From contig NZ_JAGQDF010000010.1 of the NCBI RefSeq assembly GCF_018069875.1, positions 1 to 64,000 on the forward strand: a stretch of 64,000 nucleotides of DNA, given 5' to 3'. Of this stretch, positions 12,001 through 17,060 are shown piece after piece (position 1 is the first letter of the stretch; each line of letters begins with the position of its first letter). The notes under the pieces were generated by a model. That model had not been told where the DNA came from and did not search any database. It worked only from the letters and a program-made list of their open reading frames with translations. Source of the stretch: Ideonella alba (GTDB taxonomy: Bacteria; Pseudomonadota; Gammaproteobacteria; Burkholderiales; Burkholderiaceae_C). A program made the position numbers and the translations under genes.

Positions 12001-13079
12001 GTGAAGCTGTCGTCACCGTTGTAGTTGGGGTCGGGCGTGTAGGTCCAGGTGCCGTCTTCGTTGACGGTCACCGTGCCGTGGGTGGGCGGTTCATCGAGCG
12101 TGAAGGTGAGCGTGTCGCCGTCGACGTCGGTGCCCTTGATCGTGCCGCTGACCGGGGTGTCTTCGGGGGTGCTGGTCTCGTAGTGGCCGGTCGTGGGGTC
12201 GAAGCCGCCGTCGACGTCGGGCACCACGTCGCCGTTCGGGTCGATCACCGTGCCGGGAATCGGCAGGTCATTGACCGGGGTGACGGTGATGGTGATGGTC
12301 GAGGTGGCGGTGTTGCCCTGCTCGTCGACCACCACGTAGGGGATGCTGATCTGGCCGTTGAAGTTGGGCAGCGGCGTGAAGCTCAGCGTGCCATCCGGGT
12401 TCAGCGTGATCGTGCCCTGGGGGATGGTGACGGGCGTGCCCACCGCGATCGGCTGGCCGCCCACCGAGGTGATGGTCAGCGGCGAGCCGCCGGCGCCACT
12501 GTCGTTGCCGCGCGGGTCGAAGGAGACCGAGCCGTCCTCGGCGACGCTGACCACATCGGGCACGGCATCGGCGGCGGCGTTGTCGGGCAGTTGCTCCTCG
12601 TCCTGGCGGACGATGCCCTCACCCTGGATGGTGCCCAGCGACAGGCTGGCCGGGTTGACCGACTCGCTGATCCGCTCCACGCGCAGGCCTTCGCCCAGCG
12701 GGGTGGCGTCGATCGCTGCCGGCGCGGTGTCGTCCTTGCCTTCCTCGATCTTGCCGATGACCCGTTCGGCTTCCGAGCCGCCGCGCGAGCCCTCGATCTG
12801 GATGATGCCTTCCTGGGAGGTCAGGACCACGTCGCCCTTCTTGATGACGTCGCCCGCCTTCAGGGGGCGCACGCTGCCGTCCTCGGTGCGCAGCAGGGCC
12901 TCACCCCAGACGGCAATGACCTTGCCCGCCAGCTTGCGGTTGGCCACGTAGCCCTTCTCGATTGCGGCCTGGATGGCGGCATCGCGCCCCAGCTTGGCAG
13001 CGGCAGGCGCCCCGAAAGCGACCTGGGTCAGCTTGACAGCGGCGGTCGGATGGGCGGCGGGCTTGGCGTTGTGGGGCAT
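1..13079 (-). CDS. Giant LapA-like repeat adhesin with N-terminal retention module (3' end outside window)
   Basis: The frame opens with ATG at 13079, preceded by GGAG about 9 nt upstream, and stays open to the left edge, so at least 4359 residues are encoded here and the C-terminus is missing. Residues about 51-97 (AGKVIAVWGEALLRTEDG, then GDVIKKGDVVLTS) resemble the retention module of LapA-type adhesins, which plugs the outer-membrane pore so the protein stays on the cell surface. From about residue 180 onward there are roughly 40 tandem cadherin/Ig-like domains of 90-115 residues (tandem-95, bacterial Ig family) with Asp-rich DSDVDGD or NDxDPDGD linkers expected to bind calcium. The last residues in the window (NLILGPDIIDVND) are still repeat. 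The gene follows its paralogue and the matching ABC exporter and adaptor, so it is inferred to be a type I secretion substrate for attachment or biofilm. No stop or frameshift was seen. Confidence 0.9.
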   Translation of the reverse strand, partial: MPHNAKPAAHPTAAVKLTQVAFGAPAAAKLGRDAAIQAAIEKGYVANRKLAGKVIAVWGEALLRTEDGSVRPLKAGDVIKKGDVVLTSQEGIIQIEGSRGGSEAERVIGKIEEGKDDTAPAAIDATPLGEGLRVERISESVNPASLSLGTIQGEGIVRQDEEQLPDNAAADAVPDVVSVAEDGSVSFDPRGNDSGAGGSPLTITSVGGQPIAVGTPVTIPQGTITLNPDGTLSFTPLPNFNGQISIPYVVVDEQGNTATSTITITVTPVNDLPIPGTVIDPNGDVVPDVDGGFDPTTGHYETSTPEDTPVSGTIKGTDVDGDTLTFTLDEPPTHGTVTVNEDGTWTYTPDPNYNGDDSFTVIVDDGNGGTAIAVVDIVVDPVNDNPTAVDDTFAVTEDTPVSGNVLTNDSDTDGDPIVVKEFAVDTNGDGTPEVFQPGQTATIPGVGTLIINEDGSFTFTPVKDFDGTIPPITYTIDDGQGGTDTASLILGPDIIDVNDNPDAVDDIFPVTEDTPVSGNVLTNDTDVDGDPIVVKEFSVDVDGDGTPEVFLPGETATIPGVGTLVINEDGSFTFTPVKDYNGTIPPITYTIDDGNGGTDTASLILGPDIIDVNDAPDAVDDIVPVTEDTPVSGNVLTNDTDVDGDKLVVKSFAVDTNGDGTPEVFQPGQTATIPGIGTLIINADGSFTFTPAKDYDGVIPPVTYTIDDGKGGTDTASLILGPDIIDVNDPPVATDNLYPVLEDTPLSGNVLTDGTPDSDVDGDTLSVTGFTVDTNGDGVAESFAAGATAVIRDASGGAIGSLRINADGSFTFTPALNYNGPVPQVTYTISDGHGGTDSANVLLGPVAPVDDSPRAVNDSASTPEDTAIVIDVLANDRDPDSGDSLTITEVNGQAITEGQSVAVTNGTVTLQGGKLVFTPAKDYTGPVDFSYTVSDGNTPVTAQVHVDVTPVNDAPVAADDALTVAPNGVGVIDVLANDTDPDNPRSELTVTQINGQDVVPGDSVDIVDPATGAVVGTVTLTADGKLEFRPAQDYNGPVPPVTYTVEDPAGLSDQGTVVFTIGENRGPTAVNDVGTTDEDTPLVVDAAHGVIQGAGTDTDPNGDTLLVKEFSFGGTTATAGQSVAGAWGTLTLNADGSYTFTPSAAADALGQGDTAQDVFSYTIVDAAGNTATATLTITINGVNDGPTAGDVSGNTPFDTPIVLDPLAGSTDPEGDPLTITEINGQPITVGVPVTLTDGLGNPIGTVTLGADGTLTFDPVEGFKGPVDFDYTVSDGQGGTDTGHATVTVGPNAPPVAQDDNVVMDEDTTVTFDPRSNDPDIEGDALTITQINGVNVAPGDKITIAQGVITVNADGTLSFTPNKDFNGGPIDVNYTVSDQFGGSDTAVIHITVNPVNDNPVATDDVATVLEDIPASGNVLTDGTPDSDVDGDTLSVTGFTIDTNGDGVQESFAAGASATIVGVGTLTINADGSYTFAPARDYNGPVPVATYTITDGQGGSDSATLTLTVEPRSDTPSAVNDTALTPEDTPVVIRVLDNDSDADGDPLTITQVNGQAITVGGSVAVANGTVTLNADGTLTFTPAADYVGPVDFTYTVSDGQTPVQASVHVDVTSRNDAPLAVDDVASTEEDASITLNLLGNDEDIDGDALHITQIDGVNILPGQTVNVTNGTVTLNADGTVTFTPAPNYTGPVSFTYTVADPFGATDTASVTVNVSPMPDAPVAAPDTGSTDEDTSLVVSAADGVILGAGRDTDVDGDTLSVSAVSFGGANGTVGQPLAGAWGTLTLNADGSYTYVPNAAAQALDDGESQFDVFTYTVTDPSGLTSTSTLTLTVTGRNDAPVAVDDSASTPFDTTITLNVLANDKDVDGETLSITQINGQPVSVGTPVTLTDGSGKTIGTVTLNADGTLSFDPVRGFTGPVSFEYTLSDGTASDIGKVTINVGTLGAPDAVNDSFTTPEDQPLSSFNPLANDTTPEGDPLTITAINGQSIVPGGSVTLPQGTVTMNADGTLSFVPNPDFNGPVDFSYTVSDPFGGTDVASVHIDVTPLNDPPVANDDTATVEPNQTVNIDVLRNDTDVDGDTLAITEINGQPVTVGVPVDLTDGTGKVVGTVVLNADGTLAFTPAPGQTAPVTLEYTVQDPSGSTDTATVTINIGPNLPPVATDDVGTTDEDTTLTVSAANGVILGAGTDTDPNGDSLSVSGIAFGGVVGTVGQPIAGAWGTLTLNADGSYTYVPNAAAQGLDDGESQADVFSYTIIDPAGNTATATLTLTVTGKNDAPVAVDDSASTPFDAPVTLNLVANDTDPDNEPLSVTQINGVNVRPGDVITLASGTLTINADGTVTFDPVRGFTGLVSFDYTVSDGTASDTGRVSITVGGIAPPTAGDDVFTVDEDQPLNAFNPLANDSSPEGDPLHITQINGVDIAPGGSITLPQGTITMNPDGTLNFVPNPDFNGPVTFSYTVADPFGGTDVAQVTINVQPVNDAPDAVNDAGSVAEDQSVTLNLLGNDTDKDGDTLRITQIGGVDILPGQTVNVSNGTVTLNADGTVTFIPAPNYNGPVSFTYTIADPSGATDTATVNITVTPRPDAPVAVADTGTTNEDTSLDVSAADGVILGAGRDTDPDGDSLSVSGVSFGGTTGTVGQPLAGAWGTLVLRSDGSYTYVPNAAAQGLDDGESRADVFSYTVTDPSGRSSTTTLTITVTGQNDAPVAVDDSASTPFDQPVTINLLGNDTDADVETLTITEINGQPIVPGGSVQLVDATGAPIGTVTLNADGTVTFDPVPGFDGPVDFSYTVSDGTATDTGNVHVTVGLNAPPIAQNDVVQGSEDAKVTFDPRSNDGDPENDPLEITQINGQDIVPGGTVTLPEGTLVLNADGTLSFTPNANFNGPVSFQYTVSDEFGGSSTATVNIDVRAVNDAPDAVNDKNDQVFEDQQATGNVLVNDTDVDGDTLSVTGFSVDTNGDGVAEDFTVGQTATIAGVGTLVINLDGSYVFTPAKDYAGDVPLVTYTITDGNGGSDSATLSLGPVRPLQDSPRLVDDSAVTDEDQSVVIRVLDNDSDPDAGDVLTITQINGQNISVGGSVAVTNGTVTLNADGTLTFTPNKDYNGPVDFKYTATDGKESVQANVHVDVRPVNDAPVATDDALTVAPNGSGSIDVLGNDSDVDGDKLTVAGFKVDTNGDGVPESFAPGAVVALTNAAGEPIGTVELRADGTLIFTPAQDYNGPVPQLTYTVKDPSGATDEGTVTLAIGANQAPTAVADTNTTSEDLTLSVDKAAGVLANDTDPNGDTLTVTTVSFNGTTVSAGQAIVSQWGTLVLKADGSYTFTPNAAAQGLDDGEIGQDIFSYTIKDAAGNTSTTTLTITVTGQNDAPTTVDVSAQTPFDVPVTVNPLADSKDADGDTLTITEVAGQPISLGNPVTLTDPATGAVLGTVTLNPDGSLTFDPAPGVVGPVDFTYTVSDGDDTVQGTAHITVGPNAAPVAADDIVDMKEDQTVTFKPLANDADPEGDALHITQINGQDVQPGDVITLPEGTLTFNADGSLSFTPNANYNGGPIKVDYTVSDTFGGSDVGTISINVEAVNDAPDAVNDKNDQVFEDQQATGNVLVNDTDVDGDTLSVTGFSVDTNGDGVAEDFTVGQTATIAGVGTLVINLDGSYVFTPAKDYAGDVPLVTYTITDGNGGSDSATLSLGPVRPLQDSPRLVDDSAVTDEDQSVVIRVLDNDSDPDAGDVLTITQINGQNISVGGSVAVTNGTVTLNADGTLTFTPNKDYNGPVDFKYTATDGKESVQANVHVDVRPVNDAPVATDDALTVAPNGSGSIDVLGNDSDVDGDKLTVAGFKVDTNGDGVPESFAPGAVVALTNAAGEPIGTVELRADGTLIFTPAQDYNGPVPQLTYTVKDPSGATDEGTVTLAIGANQAPTAVADTNTTSEDLTLSVDKAAGVLANDTDPNGDTLTVTTVSFNGTTVSAGQAIVSQWGTLVLKADGSYTFTPNAAAQGLDDGEIGQDIFSYTIKDAAGNTSTTTLTITVTGQNDAPTTVDVSAQTPFDVPVTVNPLADSKDADGDTLTITEVAGQPISLGNPVTLTDPATGAVLGTVTLNPDGSLTFDPAPGVVGPVDFTYTVSDGDDTVQGTAHITVGPNAAPVAADDIVDMKEDQTVTFKPLANDADPEGDALHITQINGQDVQPGDVITLPEGTLTFNADGSLSFTPNANYNGGPIKVDYTVSDTFGGSDVGTISINVEAVNDAPVATDNTYAVTEDTPVNGNVLTDGTPDSDVDGDSLSVTEFAVDTNGDGVAETFLAGNTATITKADGTAVGTLVVRGDGTFTFTPAKDYNGLIPLATYTISDGHGGFDTANLILGPDIIDVN
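364..4341 (-). repeat. Perfect 1989-bp tandem duplication inside adhesin 1
   Basis: Bases 364-2352 and 2353-4341 are two head-to-tail copies with period 1989 bp, exactly 663 codons, so the frame is kept. Every stretch compared was identical; differences (A versus G at 2294/4283 and 2352/4341) appear only at the trailing edge. One copy covers about six Ig-like domains. The near-zero divergence points to very recent duplication or gene conversion, or to an assembly duplication. Confidence 0.9.
10836..11870 (-). repeat. Three 345-bp (115-residue) tandem Ig-like units in adhesin 1
   Basis: The motif gccgctgacc/gccggagagc recurs at 10836, 11181, 11526 and 11871, exactly 345 bp apart. Each unit encodes a 115-residue domain that starts with a PxSGNVLT segment, carries DTNGDG and NADGSFTFTP, and ends in LILGPDIIDVND. 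The units are similar but not identical at the DNA level, so they are older than the 1989-bp duplication. Confidence 0.8.
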
Positions 13080-13391
13080 GACGAGGCTCCAGATACAGAT
13101 TTCGCGGTGCGGCGAGCATAGAGGCGCGACGCGTCTTGGAGGCGGTCAAGGCCGTCTCCGACGTGACCGAAGTCACCGTTCTGGCCAATGTAACCGCTGA
13201 TAAGCGACGCCTTACCCCGGCTGTTCCCGGCTTATCCCTAGTTTGCAGATCAGTTCTGACGTAACAAATGATCGGTCATGATTTCGCAGTGGAAGAACAT
13301 AAAGCCAAGTTATAGGCAAAGCATTCGCCTAGTAAGAATGAATGGCCGGCGTGCTAGGCGCCTGTTTGCAGCGCTTGCGGCCACCGGATCG
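13080..13391 (-). promoter_or_regulatory. Intergenic leader/promoter region of adhesin 1
   Basis: No gene is supported here. The stretch around 13255-13345 is clearly more AT-rich than its surroundings, as expected for a promoter reading leftward into the adhesin gene. I could not fix a convincing -35/-10 pair. The ribosome binding site GGAG lies just before the ATG at 13079. Because a strong terminator sits upstream, the second adhesin probably has its own promoter here. Confidence 0.4.
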
Positions 13392-13425
13392 CCCAAGAAA
13401 AGGGGCCTCCCGGTCGGGAGGCCCC
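13392..13425 (-). terminator. Rho-independent terminator after adhesin 2
   Basis: Perfect 10-bp stem ggggcctccc / gggaggcccc (13402-13411 and 13416-13425) with a 4-nt loop. Read on the minus strand it is followed directly by TTTTCTT. It lies 27 bases past the stop codon of the upstream adhesin. Confidence 0.9.
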
Positions 13426-13452
13426 TGCGCTGATCAGCCGGTGGCGTGGCGA

Positions 13453-16400
13453 TCAGTTGCCGCTGTCGACGATCAGCTTGCTGCGGTTGAGCATTTCCTG
13501 GATCACCTGGCTGTCGGTGGCGCTGGCGCCCAGGCCCAGGTCGGTGCGCAGGTTCACGCTGTTCAGCGTGATCGTCTGGTCGGTCGCGGCCGGGTCGTAG
13601 ACCCCGCCGGCGAACCCGCCGGTCGAGCTGATGTGGATGATCGTGGTGCCCGGCGTGCTGGTGGTGTCGATGTCCAGGTAGTTCTGCAGGTTGTTGCTGG
13701 TGCCGGCCACCCACTCGCCCACCAGCAGGTCGCGCAGGTCCAGGATGTCACCCCCGGCGCTGGCGGCGGCCGCGTTGAAGCCATTGATGGTGTCCGTTGC
13801 GCCAGCACCACGGTCGGCCAGGGTCCAGGCAAAGGTGTCCGCACCGGCGTCGCCGGCCAGGATGTCATTGCCGCTGCCGCCCCACAGCGTGTCGGCGCCG
13901 TCTCCGCCCATCAGCGAGTCATTGCCGGTGCCGCCATCGAGCACGTCGTTGCCGGCGCCGCCGCTCTGGGTGTCGTTGCCGTCACTGCCCACGAAGCGGT
14001 CGGCCCCGGTGGTGCCGGTCTGGTTGTTGGCGGCGGTGGTGCCGAACAGGGTGTTCAGGTTCTCGCCGCCGATGTCGACGTCGTTCAGCGTGTTCACCAC
14101 GTTCAGCGACAGCGTCTGCGAGGCTGAACTGGCCGTGGAGCCGTTGGCGCCCTCGGTCGCAGTGGCCACCACGCCGATGTCCAGGTGCCCGCTGACGCTG
14201 GTGGGCAGACGCAGTTCGGCGCTGTCCAGCTCCGAGGCTGCGATCGTGATCTTGCCGTCGGCGCCCACGGTGTGCGTGCCGGTGCTGCTGACGATCACCG
14301 AGCCGGTGGCCAGGCCGGAGAAGGTGTAGGTCAGCGACTCGGAGCCGTCGGTGTCGACCAGGTGACCGCTGACATGGCTGGACAGGTCGACCGCGGTGTA
14401 GCTGCCGCCGTTGCCCTTGACCACGCCGCTGCCCAGGCTGGTCAGCGACACGTCATCGATGAAGGCACCGCGTCCGGCGTCGTTGAAGGCGCTGGCATCG
14501 GTGCGGATGGTCAGCGTGTGGTCGCCGCCATCGCCCTCGAAGCGGAACTTCAGGTTCTTCCAGTCGATGTAGCCCATCGGGCTGGTGGCGCTGTACTGGG
14601 CCACCAGCTTGCCGTCCAGGTAGACCCCGAAGGTGGTGTAGGCACCGTCGAAGCCCGGCCGACCGGCGTAGTCGAAGGACAGCTCGTAGACCGCCCCCGC
14701 GGTGGTGCTGACCGTGCGCGTGATTCCCAGCGTCTGCACCAGCGAGGTGGCGTTGTTCAGCTCCAGGAAGTCATCGCCATTGCCTGCGGCGGCCACCACG
14801 GTGTTGTAGCTGCCGTCCTGGCGTTGCTGGCTGTCCTGGTTGGTCCACACCTCGAAGGCATTGGTGCCGCCCGCGGTCGGGTCCGGATTGTCCAGGCGCG
14901 TCCAGCCTTCGAAGGGCGTCACCAGGTTGGCGGTGCTGGTGTTGTCGTTGTTGACGTTGGCTTCCCAGCTGTTGGTGAAGACCACGGCCGGCGCGCCCGC
15001 CGGCGAGGTGACCGCCAGCACCGGCGTGTCGGCCTCCGCCTGCACACTCAGGTTCAGGTGGGCCACGGCGCTGTCGCCCGAAGGGTTGGTGGCCACATAG
15101 GTCACATCGGGCACGGTGCCGCTCCAGTTGCCTGCGGGCACGAAGGTGTACAGGCCCTTGCTGTCGATCGTCAGGGTGCCGACGCCGGCAATGGTGGCCG
15201 TCTCGCCGGCATGGAAGCTGCCCAGGCCGGCCACCGAGAAGCCGGTCACCGTGAGGTCGGCGCCCTGGGTGTCGTTGGCCAACGTGTTGCCGGACAGGCG
15301 GCTGGCGTCCTCGACGGTGGCGCCGCTGTCGTCCCGCAGCTGGACCACCGAGTCCAGGCCCGGGGCCACCGCGCTGGCGCTGCCTTGGGCGCTGCTGGCG
15401 CCGTCCACCACCGTGCCGACCACGGTCACGCTGACCGGGGCCTGCACCGAGGTGGGCACGGTCATCGTCAGACCGCTGATCGTCACGCCATGGGTCACCG
15501 GGTCGATCGCGACCTGGTAGCTGCCGCTGCCGGTCAGCGGCAGCGTCCAGGTGCCGTCGCCGTTGTCGGTGCCGGCCGACAGCGTCACGCCGGTGGGCAC
15601 GCGCAGCAGCACCGAGCTGACGTTCTCGGAGTGGTCGATGTCGGTCGGCGTGACGCTCAGGCTGACCGGGTAGCTGCCGGCGGTGGTGTAGCTGATCGAG
15701 TGGATCAGATAGTCGTCGACCGAACTGCCGCCATCCGACGGTCCGGGGGCGGTGAACTCGATGCGGCTGAAGGGCTGGCCGCCGTCGGCCGTGATCTTGA
15801 AGGTCGGATCGACGATGTCGGTCTGGCCGCCGATCAGGCCGGTGCCCACCACATGGCCCTGGGCATCGTAGAGGGTGTAGCGGGCCTTCTCGGTGCTGTG
15901 CAGGAAGGCCAGCGTGACGGACGCGTCGGAGATGGCCTGGTCGAAGCTGACCACCAGCCTTTCAGAGGCGCCACCGACGTTGTCGATTTCCTCGTTGTCG
16001 CCGCCGCTGACGCCGAAGCCCTGCACCCCGTTGCGGTTGCCGAAGCTGCTGACGGTGCTGGCGCTGCCATCCACCGCGAAGGCCTGGACACTGAAGCCCT
16101 GGCCGGTGCTGGTGGCGTTGCTGACGTTGATCAGCGTGGACGTCAGCGTGGGCTCGCCCACCGTCAGGCTGACCAGCGGCGTGTCGGCCACGGGTGTGAC
16201 GTTGAGGGTCAGCGTGCCGGTGTCCGAGCCACCATGGCCGTCACTGACGGTGTAGGTGGCCACTGGCACCGGACCGCTGTAGTCGGCAGCCGGGCTGAAG
16301 CTGTAGCCGCCGGTGGCGTCGATGCGCAGCGTGCCAACGCCGTTGATGGTGGCGGTGCTGCCCGCCGCAAAGCTCTCGGCCACGCCGTCGCCATTGGTGT

Positions 16401-16878
16401 CCACACGGAAGCTGGCCACCGACAAGGTGTCGCCGTCGATGTCGCTGTCGGGCGTGCCGCCGGAGAGGACGTTGCCGCTCAGTGCCTGGTCCTCCGGGGT
16501 GGTGCCGCTGTCATCGTTGGCCACCGGGGCGTCATTGACGTCGATGATGTCCGGACCCAGGGTCAGCTGGGCGGTGGCGGTGCCGCCGTGGCCGTCGCTG
16601 ATGGTGTAGGTGGCGCCGGGGATCGTGCCGTTGTAGTTGGCCAGCGGGGTGAAGGTGAAGGTGCCGTTGGCGTTGACCACCAGCGTGCCGACACCGCTGA
16701 TCGAGGCGGTGGTGCCGGCGGCGAAGCTCTCGGCCACGCCGTCGCCGTTGGTGTCGATGGCGAAGCTGGTGACTGTGAGGCTGTCACCGTCGACGTCGCT
16801 GTCGGGCACACCGTCGGTCAGCACATTGCCGCTGCGCGGCGTGTCCTCGGTGACGCTGTAGCTGTTGTGGGTGGCCAC
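13453..16878 (-). CDS. Adhesin 2, C-terminal fragment with RTX repeats and type I secretion target domain
   Basis: 1141 codons in a third frame, beginning with a second copy of ATHNSYSVTEDTPRSGN. After two Ig-like repeats there is a beta-rich non-repeat domain (about 16175-15660), further Ig-like repeats, and a domain resembling galactose-binding-like carbohydrate modules (about 14985-14430, including FEVWTNQDSQQ and a GAFIDDVSL end). The tail has RTX nonapeptides (GSDGNDTQSGGAGNDVLDG and similar) that bind calcium outside the cell, followed by a roughly 130-residue region typical of the VC_A0849-type C-terminal secretion target. The natural stop is at 13453. Confidence 0.8.
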   Translation of the reverse strand: MATHNSYSVTEDTPRSGNVLTDGVPDSDVDGDSLTVTSFAIDTNGDGVAESFAAGTTASISGVGTLVVNANGTFTFTPLANYNGTIPGATYTISDGHGGTATAQLTLGPDIIDVNDAPVANDDSGTTPEDQALSGNVLSGGTPDSDIDGDTLSVASFRVDTNGDGVAESFAAGSTATINGVGTLRIDATGGYSFSPAADYSGPVPVATYTVSDGHGGSDTGTLTLNVTPVADTPLVSLTVGEPTLTSTLINVSNATSTGQGFSVQAFAVDGSASTVSSFGNRNGVQGFGVSGGDNEEIDNVGGASERLVVSFDQAISDASVTLAFLHSTEKARYTLYDAQGHVVGTGLIGGQTDIVDPTFKITADGGQPFSRIEFTAPGPSDGGSSVDDYLIHSISYTTAGSYPVSLSVTPTDIDHSENVSSVLLRVPTGVTLSAGTDNGDGTWTLPLTGSGSYQVAIDPVTHGVTISGLTMTVPTSVQAPVSVTVVGTVVDGASSAQGSASAVAPGLDSVVQLRDDSGATVEDASRLSGNTLANDTQGADLTVTGFSVAGLGSFHAGETATIAGVGTLTIDSKGLYTFVPAGNWSGTVPDVTYVATNPSGDSAVAHLNLSVQAEADTPVLAVTSPAGAPAVVFTNSWEANVNNDNTSTANLVTPFEGWTRLDNPDPTAGGTNAFEVWTNQDSQQRQDGSYNTVVAAAGNGDDFLELNNATSLVQTLGITRTVSTTAGAVYELSFDYAGRPGFDGAYTTFGVYLDGKLVAQYSATSPMGYIDWKNLKFRFEGDGGDHTLTIRTDASAFNDAGRGAFIDDVSLTSLGSGVVKGNGGSYTAVDLSSHVSGHLVDTDGSESLTYTFSGLATGSVIVSSTGTHTVGADGKITIAASELDSAELRLPTSVSGHLDIGVVATATEGANGSTASSASQTLSLNVVNTLNDVDIGGENLNTLFGTTAANNQTGTTGADRFVGSDGNDTQSGGAGNDVLDGGTGNDSLMGGDGADTLWGGSGNDILAGDAGADTFAWTLADRGAGATDTINGFNAAAASAGGDILDLRDLLVGEWVAGTSNNLQNYLDIDTTSTPGTTIIHISSTGGFAGGVYDPAATDQTITLNSVNLRTDLGLGASATDSQVIQEMLNRSKLIVDSGN

Positions 16879-17060
16879 CGGGGCGTCGTTGACGTCGATG
16901 ATGTCCGGACCCAGGGTCAGCTGGGCGGTGGCGGTGCCGCCGTGGCCGTCGCTGATGGTGTAGGTGGCGCCGGGGATCGTGCCGTTGTCAGCACGTTGCC
17001 GCTGCGCGGCGTGTCCTCGGTGACGCTGTAGCTGTTGTGGGTGGCGACCGGGGCGTCGTT
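16537..17060 (-). repeat. Partial tandem duplication with a 184-bp gap (frameshift junction 2)
   Basis: About 97 bp ending at 16633 recur at about 16891-16987. The sequence then jumps to material matching 16818 onward (with two or three substitutions), skipping the equivalent of 16634-16817. The gap is 184 bp, which shifts the frame. A 2-bp GT microhomology lies at the join. Confidence 0.75.
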
